Assembly (NCBI GenBank): GCA_947396885.1
Contig: OX377202.1
Span: 64,142,643-64,206,642, forward strand
Length of the DNA: 64,000 nucleotides
Reading direction: 5' to 3'
Source: Heligmosomoides polygyrus polygyrus
Lineage: Eukaryota; Nematoda; Chromadorea; Rhabditida; Heligmosomidae
Under the pieces are notes generated by a model. That model saw nothing but the letters and a program-made list of their open reading frames with translations. It had not been told where the DNA came from and ran no database searches. This document shows positions 11,551 through 22,015 of this stretch, one piece after another; position 1 is the first letter of the stretch; every line of letters starts with the position of its first letter. A program made the position numbers and the translations under genes.

Positions 11551-12210
11551 TTGACTGACGCACACTTCCTTATTTGTGAATGTTCCACTACGGATTGCGG
11601 TAATAGCCAAAGTGGGTAAGTCTTCAAATTTTAAAACCGATGTTAATATTAGTAACTATACTAGTTAGGATAGTTATAATATTTATGTAAAAATAATAAT
11701 AAATAAAATAAAAAAGAATTATATATAATAAATTATAATTTTAAAAAATTATGGTTTATAACTACAATGTGTATATTTAGATTGATATAAACTTCAATAG
11801 TCGTGGTTGTTATTTTATAATAATTTGTTAAAGTCATTATTAGATACATTTATTGTAATAATTATACAATAAATTATAATCATAAGTTATAATTATACAT
11901 ATATTTATAATTATATAGTCATAACTGTAATGATTGCATATAATTATACTAACTATACGAATAAGTCTTTCAATTAATCCTTTCAACTTACGAGAACGTG
12001 TTTTTCTACTTCTTTCAGTAATATCTTTTTTGTCTTACTCGAATTTTTCTACTCCTCCTTTGTCTTCATTTTAAACTAAATTTTCTCAAGTAATGTCTAA
12101 TTCCTCATTCTATCGTATTCATTCTTTCTCTTGTTTTCTACATCTGATCTCTCTTCCTTTTCATTCTCCTATCTCTTTTCACACACAAACAGATTTCAAA
12201 GATATCTTAA

Positions 12211-12290
12211 AATATGCTCCTCTTCTTCACTGAAGAGCTACGGGAGGAGCATTACACAAAGGTTTGTCTGAAGATAGTGGCGAAACGAAT
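12211..12290 (+). ncRNA. hammerhead-like structured RNA motif, copy A
   Basis: An 8-bp stem (ATGCTCCT 12214-12221 with AGGAGCAT 12245-12252) closes a loop with TTCTTCACTGAAGAGCTAC. Downstream, GTCTGAAGATAGTGGC leads into GAAACG (12282-12287). CTGAAGA, a possible helix GCTAC/GTGGC, then GAAA is the order of a hammerhead core. Copy B at 5482-5576 has the same loop but a different, still perfectly paired stem. Confidence 0.55.
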
Positions 12291-12334
12291 CTTTTTAATA
12301 TTTTCTATGTTACGTAATATTTATTTCCATGATG

Positions 12335-15300
12335 TGTCAGGAGATTTTAAACTGCAGATCAACTGGGATAATTCTCGCGCCAAAACCTCTAACAGCTCTA
12401 CATATCTTAGTTTTTTTCAAGGATGTAGGGTTTCAACAGTACGTCCGTGAACCCACACACGGAACCACCACCCTCGACCTTGTCCTTGCCACATCTCTGA
12501 CAATTAGCAACGTCCATACCCTCCAGCCATTAGGATGCTCTGATCACAGCATCGTTTTCTTTGAATTTACTGAACGCTTTGTGAATTTCCAAGCACCATC
12601 CTTACCTGACTTTCTGCACGTGAATTATCCCGCGTTGAACAGCTATTTCTCTAAGATTGACTGGCTTGCTTTGTTTGATAGATACACTTCAATTGACGAT
12701 GTCTATCAGAGATACTGCAAAACACTTTATGATGCCTTTGCAATTTTCGTTCCTTTGAAGGAGCGCGGGTGTCGCACCTTTAAATACCCTCCCCACATTT
12801 CGAACCTCTTTCGGCAAAAACAGCGCCTGTTTAAAGAGCTAAGTATGCCGTTAGATGGCAAGACTTATAGAGATGTGTGCACTAGACTGAATTACCATTT
12901 AAGGAAATTTCTCGCCTACTATGAGCGTCGACTTAGTTCCAAAAAAAAACGATTGTACCAATACTTGCGACACAAAATTGCACCTAAGACTTCATTACCG
13001 ACACTAACAAATGAAGATGGTGTGAGATTTTTCACTGATCAGGATAAAGCTGCAGGTCTTGCAGAGTATTTTGCCAGTGTGTTTTCCTGTGGAGACCAAT
13101 ACAAATCTTCAATCTGTCGACTGTCATTCCATCCAACACAGATGTTGTGACATTTACTTCCACCCGGACGATATCTCCGCCATACTGAAGCAATTGAAGC
13201 CTTCTCTTTCCGAGCCGTATGATGGTATTCCACAAATCATTTATAGGAAATGCTATCTTTCCCTGTCGAAGCCTCCTGCGCATCTGTTTAACCTCTCCAT
13301 GATGTTGGGGAAGGTACCGCAGATGTGGAAAGAGGCTATTGTGACAGCCATTCCTAAAACAACCGGTGCCAACTCTATTCACAGCTTTCGGCCAATTAGC
13401 ATTACACCAACTCCAGTGAAGGTGATGGAAAAGACAATCTATGATAAGCTTTTGGCATGGTTTACTAGATTCCATGCGATCCCCGCTGAACAGCATGGAT
13501 TTCTTCCAGGTACTTCCACATTAACAAACTTAGCAGACACGCTTTACGATTTTAGTCGAGCAATTAATTCTGGAAGGCTTGTTGATGTAATCTACACAGA
13601 TTTGTCCAAAGCTTTTGACAAAGTCTGTTATCGGTTGCTGATTGCTAAGTTAGAATCATTAGGCATACAAGGTAATCTTCTAAGCTGGGTGTAGTCTTAT
13701 TTGTCCAATAGGGGCATGACTGTCAGGGTCAGGTTGAGCTTCTCCTTGAGATACCCCTGTAATAGTGGGGTTCCTCAAGGAGGAGTTTTATCCCTCTCAT
13801 GTTTTTGATTTACTCTTCTGACTTACCATGTGAGCTTTAAACGGTGACGGCTGTCAAAATACAAACGTACGCTGACGACATAAAGCTCTACTGTGTCTAC
13901 GAACGAGATAAATGCATGGAAGCGCGTTCAGCACTTCAAGCCTCCATTGGAAATGTGTACAACTGGGCTTCGAATTGGGGTATTCCGTTCAACCTTAACA
14001 AATCCGCTGTGATGCACATGGGTAGTTCTGACACACCAAGGTACATTGTCAATGGCACTAGTTTGAAGGTGTGCAGCTCATTTAAAATGTTGGAGTTACC
14101 TTCAAGTCTAGTCTTCGATTTTCAGATCACAGATAACATTGTCAAGAAAGCATATTCTGTCATGTTTTCTATCCTTTGAAGCATAAAATGTTCAGATGAG
14201 GTCATACTATTGCGGCTCTAAAAGTTGTACGTAAGACCTCACATGAAATACTGTTCTCCCGTTTGGAGCCCACACGTAAGAAAAGGAATTCTAAAAATTG
14301 AAAGGGTACAACAAGTTTTTACCCGTCTGTTGTGGTATCGTCTTACTCCTAATGGTAGTAGACAAGATATGCCTAGCTATCCTCAAAGATTGAGCAAATT
14401 TGGCTTAAAGACGTTGGAGGAGAGGCGTGCAGTTTTTGACTTAACATCCTGTTATCGTGTTCTTCGGAGAGAGTTTAAAATACTTCCAAGTAAGTACTGG
14501 ACCTTCAAACCTTGTAGTGTGAGAAGAGGTGGGTTTAATATCTTCCACTCAAAGATTCACAACAAAAAGTATAATGTAATGTTTAATAATGTGTTTGTCA
14601 GGTGTACAAGATGGTTCCAACTACTTCCGGCGATTCTCTTTGGAGCAACTAGTGGCTGCGTTTTTAAGAAGCAACTTATTAAGCTCGATCTTAACAGACT
14701 ACTATTCCACTGATCTTGGCGTTGCATATCACCCCCAAATTTTTAATTTCTCTAGTAAAACGTCCTCGCCATGGATTGCGGAAATGTAGGTCGTAAAAAT
14801 AATGATTGCTCGAGCCTATTTCTGTAGTTTTTTTTTTCTTTTTCGATGCTTTCTGAGTCTTCGTAGGTTCCGAGTGTTCCATAGAGGGGAACATTTTAGT
14901 TGCTAATGATGTATGCATTATTCTTTTCTTCCTTGTTTTTGTTTCTTCGTTGCGTTAGCGTTTTACATACTCATTGCTAAAATTCTTGAAAGTTGGAAGA
15001 CTATCATCATTGGAAGATCTGTAAATTTTCCAAGTGTGACCAGATAGTCTCCCTTTTTTTGTTAAGATAATTTAGGACTGCTATACTCACCATAAGATTA
15101 GCCCAGTTATTCTCAGGGTGCTTAGTGCTGAAGGCCTGTTAATCTAGTATTTTAGTTTTTTTTTACGGAGTCGAAACATCCTGTTATTAATTCGATTACG
15201 CCTTCTATGGCATGCTATCTACCTGGCGTTGCTGAATCTTCTAGGCTTACGAGCTATTTTGAACTTACGTGCTAGGTAATTTGCGTAAGGCGTTCCATAG

Positions 15301-15762
15301 GGCCACAGGTGTTATGTTCCAATATATACTATGGTCCGCTTGAAATCGTTCACATACTATTGAAAGCCTACTTTATAGGACTGTCTATAGGCATGCTCTT
15401 CGTTGGCTCTCGCCGATATACGCGCTGCCCGTCAACGGCTGGTTTATCTAATTTATTTAAACCGGCTGCTTATGTACCAACTTCTAACGGTGGCCTTAAA
15501 CTCCGCTCAGGTCTTTAAAAATCAGGCGCTTATTTTTTTTGCCTTCCTGCCCTTTCTTCCGCACTAAGCACCTCCCCTTTTTCTCGTTTTTTGGAGTTCT
15601 TGTTGTCAGTGTTTACCTACTGATAGGTGGACGACGCTTGTGTCCATGGAAAATCCGCCCAGATTAGCTCTGATCGTTCGCCTGCTTTCTGCTGTTGTTT
15701 CTGTTTTTCCCTTATGTGGCGCGTCCTTTGACGTATTCATAAATAAATAAATAAATAAATAA
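12335..15762 (+). pseudogene. CR1-like LINE, 5' truncated, frameshifted, with 3' UTR
   Basis: This non-LTR retrotransposon begins inside its endonuclease domain (GDFKLQINWDN, normally GDFNL..) and continues through LDLVLAT and GCSDHSIV to about 13150. After a frameshift the RT runs from about 13060 with PYDGIPQIIYRKC, FRPISITPTPVKV, QHGFLPGTST, the first catalytic Asp in DLSKAFDK, and a premature TAG after LLSWV (13692-13694). NSGVPQGGVL and YADDIK (about 13870) follow in other frames, then the C-terminal domain (YCSPVWSPHVRK) to a stop at 14713. About 1.05 kb of 3' UTR ends in (AAAT)n at 15739-15762, as in the LINE at 21743-27148. It is inactive. Confidence 0.85.
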
Positions 15763-16103
15763 GTAAATTTCATATTAAAAAATAAGAACTTTACACATTT
15801 CTTTACTTCTTGGAACCTCTATTTTTTCTCTGTTTTGTATTAAGTGGATTTGTTACATATGTTACTTTTTATTTATGTGGCCCCCCGGACTAGGATAGAT
15901 CCATAATATAGATGTTCCTCTATTAGTTGTTCGATTTACTATGTATTTCTCTAGGTCGATTCCATATGTTGTGTCTCTTGATGGCTGATTCATCATGTGT
16001 CACAAGGCTGATCTGTCAATGAATTCGAAACATTTTGCGAACACATCCGCTTATCACGTTTATATCTCACTCGCATACCAGTCGGCTCCGCCCATTTATC
16101 CAG

Positions 16104-16110
16104 TATAAAA
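16104..16110 (+). promoter_or_regulatory. TATA box in the 5' LTR
   Basis: TATAAAA in the context CCAGTATAAAAGGAG. Transcription would be expected to start about 25-30 nt downstream. It is conserved in the 3' LTR at 32008-32014. Confidence 0.7.
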
Positions 16111-16170
16111 GGAGCCCGCTGAGCTGAAGCTTTGTGTCTTTTATATTTGTTATATTTTATTGTTATTGTT

Positions 16171-16176
16171 AATAAA
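16171..16176 (+). terminator. polyadenylation signal in the LTR
   Basis: AATAAA immediately precedes the SL1-like sequence. The functional copy would be in the 3' LTR at 32075-32080. A cleavage site 10-25 nt downstream would fall inside or just after the SL1-like stretch. Confidence 0.6.
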
Positions 16177-16200
16177 AGTTTAATTACCCAAGTTTGAGGT
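16177..16200 (+). promoter_or_regulatory. SL1 spliced-leader sequence plus GT splice donor in the LTR
   Basis: From 16178 the LTR reads GTTTAATTACCC and then AAGTTTGAG, identical to positions 2-22 of the 22-nt nematode SL1 leader. Position 1 is A instead of G. The next bases are GTA, so the exon/donor junction of the SL RNA is reproduced. The 3' LTR has the same sequence at 32081-32104. See the findings for the interpretation. Confidence 0.9.
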
Positions 16201-16247
16201 ACCTTCGATCCGAGCCGAAAACCGCTGAACCACCGAGCGCGATCTTA

Positions 16248-16264
16248 TGGTTCATCGGCCGCCA
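16248..16264 (+). other. primer-binding site
   Basis: TGGTTCATCGGCCGCCA begins directly at the end of the LTR. TGG pairs with the CCA tail of a tRNA primer. The tRNA species was not identified. Confidence 0.65.
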
Positions 16265-16578
16265 CGTCAAGGATTCCGGGACAACTGACTCCGAGGACCA
16301 CCACCACCACTGGCGAACACGGATCGAGGACCTCTAGCGAGCGCGATGGAAGTCTTCAGCGGACAAGGATACAAAGACCCCAATCGAGCGCGGATTCGAG
16401 GGCAACGGTCGAACACAACTTCAAGGATCAGGGACGAAGTGAGTGCCGCTAAGCATTAGCCGCTTTCCGTCCTGTGTCCAACTACGTCTACGTCTGGAAC
16501 TCACAACGTCCTGTCTCGTCCACGTATCTAACAGCGACTACGCTACTGGTCGATTGCGCTTTTCTTCAACTAACACGG

Positions 16579-17919
16579 ATGACTTCTTTACTAGCAACTA
16601 GGCAAGGACTCCTGACTCGTGCTGGCAACCGGCTATCTACGACACTAAAGGAGGATGTCACGCTGCTGAAATCACTAGTAGACGTAAGCGCACACGTGGA
16701 GGATAAGGAACTCCTGAAGCGAATCCGAACGACCAAGGCGACGCTGTCAATTGAAATGGGCAAAGTAGAAGATGCATTAATCAAATATAGCAGTGTAGTA
16801 GATGACCTACCCGACGACACACCAGCGAAACAGGAGATCCTGAAACGGACTGAAGAGCACATCGACGCGGCTCAAGGAGTCCTAGATCGAGCTCACATCG
16901 CCTTGACGAAGCTAATACGGTTGAAGAAAGAGATCGAGGAATCCCAAGCCCAAACCAGCTCAACGACGTCGACGATTGAAGAAATGAAGCTGGCTCCTAT
17001 TTCGCTCTCAAAGTTCAGTGGCGACATTTGGGAGTGGGAAACCTTTTGGCGATCCTTCGATCACAATGTGCACTCCGAGAAGATGGACGAAATGTACAAG
17101 TTCAATTTTCTCCTCGAAGCTCTAGAAGGCGAGGCGAAAAAAGCAGTGAAGCAATTTCAAGTCTCTGGTTCTACATATTCACTCGTCATCATCCATCTAC
17201 AGGAGAAGAATGGCAATGTACAAGCACTAGTGGAGCGACTTCTGATCAGACTCCAGGACTCGCGGGCCAAGAGTGATCATTTAGAGGATCAGTTGACATT
17301 GTGTGATCAACTTTCTTCAATCACCTCGCAACTGGAGTTGAAGGGCGAGCACGTTAACAATGCTTTCCTTCAGAAACAACTTCTAAGTAAATTCTCCACG
17401 GAAATCCAACGACACCTTCTCAGGCAGATGTCTAAGAAGGAAGCAGAAGGGACATGGAACACCAAGAATCTCCTAACAATCGTAAAGGAGTACGCCACGG
17501 AGGAACTGAAAATCAGCGATCACGTGAAACCACACCCTTCAAGTTATGCAAAACAAGACAAACCGGGGGTGGCCTTCAGAAAGGAACAAGCCAGGAAAAC
17601 TCCACGGATCTTAGTACATGAATGCTTTTATTGTGATAAACCAGGGCACCTTGCAAAAAGCTGCACGGAATTGACGACTCAAAGTCATCACCTGCAGATA
17701 ATGAAGAGCAAGAAGCTGTGCCAGAACTGCGGGCGACAAGGTAATACGGCAAGCGTGTGCCCTGGGGCAGCATGCAGACTTTGCGGATCTCGGGACACCA
17801 TACCTCTATTTGTACGAAGATGTTCCCGAAGGAAAGAACTCGTGCGTCACTACAGGAAAAAGTCACGAAGAAGGTACCGTCGAAAACCGCTCAACAAGTC
17901 CGCACCTCAGCAAAGATGA
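16579..17919 (+). pseudogene. gag: gag: capsid-like domain plus zinc knuckles
   Basis: The first ATG in the frame is at 16579 (MTSLLATRQG); the frame is open upstream but without ATG. Helical, charged N-terminal sequence is followed by a BEL/Pao gag-type domain (PISLSKFSGDIWEWETFWRS, about 16997-17055). Near the C-terminus comes a CCHC zinc knuckle (CFYCDKPGHLAKSC, about 17624-17665), then a second cysteine cluster (CQNCGRQGNTASVC) and the start of a third (CRLCGS). A frameshift near 17790 removes the third knuckle: the GHHTSIC continuation lies in the next frame, leading into protease. The product would package the element's RNA in cytoplasmic particles. This copy has lost the gag-protease link. 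Confidence 0.88.
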
Positions 17920-18464
17920 ACACAGTAAGCTCGGATCAAGGGCCAAGAAAAAACCAAGAGCCGGATACTGTGCTTCATGTCAGTAATCGAGCAGACGTTC
18001 TCATCCTAGCAGGACAAGCTCAAGTGTTTAATCCAGACACGAAAGGACTGGAGGCACTGCACATCATGCTAGACACAGGAGCTGATCGCTCATTCATTCA
18101 CAACGAACTGACCAACAAATTACAGCTTCAAGACGTCGACTCTCAACAGCTAACAATAAGCACCTTCGGTTCATCAACGCCAATGGTGAGAACATGCGGT
18201 GTTACCGTACTACAGATGTGGGACGCGAAAGGAACATCCCACTCGTTTACGGTGACAAGGATCGACACTGTCACAGAGTCAATGCAACGCAGCAGACTCA
18301 GTCTTGAAGATAAACGCTTCCTTTGTGACAACGAACTACAGTTGTCTATCAGTCCTGCATCAACTAACATCCGACCACAGGTTCTTCTTGGCTGCGCGGA
18401 CCTTTTCTCTCTGTTAAACAATGGTTTATCACCGCAATATGTGCTTCATCTGGACTCCAACTGA
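17757..18464 (+). pseudogene. pol: pol: retropepsin-type aspartic protease
   Basis: The frame picks up the gag zinc-knuckle continuation (GHHTSICTKMF) and then the protease. MLDTGADRSFIHNEL (about 18067-18110) is the D-T-G active site, LTISTFG and LGCADLFSLL follow, and a stop lies at 18462-18464. The protease dimer would cut the Gag-Pol polyprotein. The domain matches the BEL/Pao type in position and length. In an intact element it would run on into RT. Here the end is a stop codon or frameshift, after which RT-upstream sequence continues in another frame at 18542. Confidence 0.88.
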
Positions 18465-18541
18465 TTCCTTCGAAGTTAGGATACCTAGTTGCCGGACGAA
18501 GAACTACTGCCGCTGAAGTCAAGGAGAAAGATCAGGAAACG

Positions 18542-20392
18542 ATGGTACACACCGCGAGCTCCACAGTAGTCAACGACGACTCTCAGTCGTGGGAAGACTT
18601 CTGTACATTAGAATCGTCGGGTGTGCATGAATTTGTAGGCCCAATGGCTGAAGAACGTAAGCGGACAGACGAAGCTGTTTGGGAGATGTTCGAGCAAACC
18701 ATTGAACGGAAGGAGGATGGTTACTGCGTAAGATTTCCATGGAAAAAGGAGGCCTCCCTACTACCAGACAATAAGGGATTGGCCGTTCGCCGCCTTCAAG
18801 CACTGATAACCAAATGAGGAACGAATGAATGAGGAACCAGACGTACTTCGAAGCTACGAAGAGACGTTACAAAACCAGCTCACTCGAGGGATCATAGAAG
18901 AGGTTGACGAAGACAAGATTCCAGACGGGGAAATCGTACACTACCTTCCTCATCGTGCAGTTATCACGCCTAACAAGAGTACGACCAAACTAAGGATCTT
19001 ATTTGACGCTTCTGCACACCTGAAGGACTCCCCTTCACTTAACGACTACTTCATAGAGGACCCGTGTTACTTCCCAAGCTCTGCGATATCCTTCTCCGCT
19101 TCCGCATAGGCAACATCGCTCTTGCCAGCGATGTGGAGAAGGCATTCTTGCAAGTGAGACTTCACACGCAGGATAGAGACGCAACGCGATTCTTATGGCT
19201 AAGACAGACAAACGAACCTGTTGCTCAGAGCAATCTCATCGTCTACCGTTTCAGTCGCGTGACATTTGGACTTATATGCTCATCATTTCTGCTTACCGGA
19301 ACGATCAAGCACCACTTGCAGCATAACGCGGGGAACGCAGAAATTGCCCGTGAAATTGACAACAACACGTATGTAGACAATGTGGTAATGACCGCTAGAT
19401 CGACGAAAGAATCGAGTATTCTATACGAAGAATCGAAGAAGGTTTTCCACGAAATGAATATGAACCTCACGGAATTTATCTCTAACGATGACAGCGTCAA
19501 GCAACGCATAGCTGAAAAGGACTTGAGCGACAAATCTACGCAGAAAATCCTGGAGATAATGTGGAACTCAGTGGAAGACCAACTGCAACTGGCATGCAAC
19601 TATCCACCTAAGGAGAAAATCACGAAGAGAACCATCTCCGAACAGGTGGCATCCGTGTACGATCCGCTGGGTTGGTTGACACCGATCACTTTTCATGGAA
19701 AACGATTTCTGCAGCATCTGTGGAAATGCGAATACAGCTGGGACGTTGCTCTTTCAGAAGAACACCAAACGCAGTGGAATGAGATCGTTCGTGCAGTCGA
19801 CGGCGCTCAATGCCAGATTCACAGAAGAGTTACTCAGATCAACGAACCTGTGAAACTAGTTGGGTTTTCGGATGCTAGTAGTAGTGGAATGGTAGCATGC
19901 GTCTACATCATGACCGCTTCGGAGTCACATCTTGTGGCTGGGAAATCCAAGTTGCCCTCAGTAAAGGAGAAACCCACGATACCCAAACTGGAGCTAAACG
20001 CGTTGACGATGGCTGTACGACTAGCGCATACGGTATACGAAGCTACAAAGGAAAGGTTAAGAGTACACGATGTCATAGTCCTTTCTGACTCTGAGGTCGC
20101 TCTCAACTGGGTTACTTCCCATCCGGTCGACCAATCTGCTGGCGTGCTAGTGCGAAATCGCGTTCGCGAGATAAAACAGCTTGTTAATGCAATCCAACCA
20201 CAAGTTCGGTTTGGTTATGTGAATACCGCGCAGAACCCAGCTGACTGCGCAACGAGAGGGCTAACTAAAAATGAATTTGAAGGTCACATGTGGTGGACCA
20301 GACCATCTTACATCTCGCAACCAACTGACCTATGGTCCGAGGAAAGTTGTTTACGCTACCAGAAAATAGTGAGAGTGATGCTTGCGTATTAA
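18542..20392 (+). pseudogene. pol: pol: reverse transcriptase and RNase H
   Basis: Three overlapping frames make one RT/RNase H. 18542-18817 holds the N-terminal extension. An 11-bp tandem duplication (ATGAGGAACGA, about 18814-18830) then shifts the frame. 18825-19109 has LPHRAVITPNKSTTKLRILFDAS. A further shift near 19070 leads to DVEKAFLQV (first catalytic Asp, about 19129), FGLICSSFLL and YVDNVVM (about 19370). YVDN rather than YVDD is found at the RT active site here; I recall it from nematode BEL elements. RNase H follows with GFSDASSSG, PKLELNAL and LSDSEVALNWV (about 19865-20110). The frame ends at 20392 after another shift near 20355. Confidence 0.9.
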
Positions 20393-21742
20393 CCGCAGGG
20401 ACACTAAATACAACTTCTGACTTGCTCGACTGGAAACGGCAGAATAATCTCCCACGATGTCAGAGAGTGGTAGCTTATGCTCTACGATTCATCAAACAAC
20501 TACTCAATCACGTGAACGTCAACATAAGAGAGAGAGTCGAGAGTACCATACCCGAACTACGATCGGTAGAAGTACGTCCGTACATAACAGCTCCCGAAAG
20601 AGAGATGGCTCTACGAGTTTTGGTACGCAATCACCAAAAAGTTCATCTTCCACCAGAAAGACAAAGCGCTGTGAAACAGCTAAAGCCGAATGAAGACGAG
20701 AATAGAATTTTACGCTGTCGAGGACGGCTAGGAAACACCTGCCTTCCATTTGACGCTAAATATCCATGTTTGATCGCTAGCAAAACCGATCTCGCTCGTC
20801 TTATTGTGGAACATGCGCACTTACCTCTACATTGTGGCACTTCACACGATGGCGATTGTCAGAGAGCGGTTTTGGATCATGAAACTTCGGCAACTCGTTC
20901 GATCGGTAATTACGCGATGTGTGCCTTGTCAGTAGATGAACAATCTACCGTATCGATATCCAGAAATGGACTACCTTCCTGACCGTCGAGTGCGAAAGAC
21001 GCGTCCTTTTGAGCATGTCGGCATAGACTATTTCGGACCTTTGCCGGTTAAAGAGGACGACAACATCACAGAAGTCTATGGAATCATCCTGACATGTACG
21101 ACGACCCGACTTGTGCACCTCGAGCTTGTGATAGACATGAGCACGACAAACTTCATGCTTGCTCTACGACGATTTTTTGCTCGGCGTGGAATACCTGACA
21201 GCATAACATCAGACAATGTCTCAAATCCTCTACTTGGAGAACAAATCCTCAGAAGCGCCGTTTTTCCTGTGATAAACGACATTTTGTGTGCTCAAGCAAT
21301 GGCAGAGAAAGGAGTTCACCATCACGCGTTCGCTCCGGTGCAGGGAGCCCTTTGCGAGCGCCTGATTAAGTCGATTAAACACAGCCTTTACAAAGTCATG
21401 CAACGAATCGTGCCAACACAGGAAATACTGGAGACGCTCCTTGTGGAAATAGAGGGTAGCGTCAATAGCAGACCTCTCACATACCAGGAGGAAAGATGGG
21501 AGGAAACGCCACTTCTCCGCCCAATCGACTTCATCCAACGAGATGTAATCATAACGTATCCATTTGAAACCATTGGAACGGAGGACGAAGACGAGAACTA
21601 CTACCCATCCGATGAGATAGCTGTGCTACGAAATCGTCAGCAGACAGAAGAGGCTCTCAAAAAGAGTCACCAATTGACAGAACGCTTTTGGACTATATGG
21701 AGTCAACATTATTTGACTGCATTACGAGAATCATCAGACAAT
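20332..21742 (+). pseudogene. pol: pol: integrase, N-terminal and catalytic part
   Basis: Integrase inserts the cDNA into the genome. The zinc-binding region is split by a frameshift near 20845 and by a TAG directly after CVPCQ (about 20933). The catalytic core then runs with HVGIDYFGPL (first Asp), SITSDN (second Asp) and GALCERLIKSIKHSL (Glu), all intact. The frame carries on to ALRESSDN at 21742, where a LINE interrupts it. The missing C-terminal domain is found 5.4 kb downstream at 27149. The intact D,D,E residues show that the core decayed less than the flanking parts. Confidence 0.88.
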
Positions 21743-22015
21743 GTCACATTCGAACGAGTGACCGTCCTGAGCGGCCGTGCTTGACCGCGCCCTTCTAGTC
21801 ATTCCAGTTTTCCTCAGTTTTGTCTCTGACTCTAGGAATTTCTAAGTGTTTCTAAGTGTCGTAGCCGTTATCTCTTCTTACCGCATTAGTGCTTCTGCTG
21901 TGCCGCCTGGAGCCCTTGCTTTGCTGTTTGTTTTCACTGTCTAGTACTTGTCGAAATTCGTGCGGCCGTCCTAGATCGATCGATTATTTGATTGTAGATC
22001 CATAGAGCAAAGACG

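Larger units (their letters stand above)
9518..12330 (+). mobile_element. AT-rich Penelope-like (possibly Naiad-type) retroelement
   Basis: This block has much higher A+T than everything around it. It encodes a degenerate reverse transcriptase, then 1.1 kb of AT-rich non-coding sequence with a gap and a (TA)n run, and ends in a hairpin plus CTGAAGA...GGCGAAACG motif. That terminal motif is typical of Penelope-like elements, many of which carry hammerhead ribozymes. No GIY-YIG endonuclease is seen. In Naiad/Chlamys-type elements it lies at the N-terminus, which would be missing here through 5' truncation. Boundaries are estimated from composition and from the LINE that starts at about 12335. 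Confidence 0.6.
9245..15902. mobile_element. inverted-repeat DNA element with 8-bp target duplication, swollen by nested insertions
   Basis: A perfect 20-bp inverted end, GGATCTATCCTAGTCCGGGG (9245-9264) with its complement at 15883-15902, extends imperfectly to about 36 bp (CCACATAA follows on both sides). The octamer ATAAATTT precedes it (9237-9244). The same octamer follows it once the BEL element and its own 5-bp duplication are removed (15903-15906 plus 32157-32160). An 8-bp duplication fits hAT, P or Merlin-type elements; no transposase is seen. Only about 270 bp on the left and 120 bp on the right belong to the element itself; the rest is a Penelope-like element and a LINE. Confidence 0.7.
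15907..16247 (+). repeat. 5' LTR of the BEL element
   Basis: It starts TATAGATGTTCC, ends GCGCGATCTTA and is directly repeated at 31811-32151. It contains a TATA box, a polyadenylation signal and an SL1-like sequence (separate entries). It does not begin with the TG..CA ends common in LTRs. The boundary is fixed by the CATAA duplication and by the TGG of the primer-binding site. Confidence 0.92.

Noticed and set aside
11130..11554. Open frames running through the gap at 11187-11386
   Set aside because: They consist mostly of unknown bases; the ends are not coding-like.
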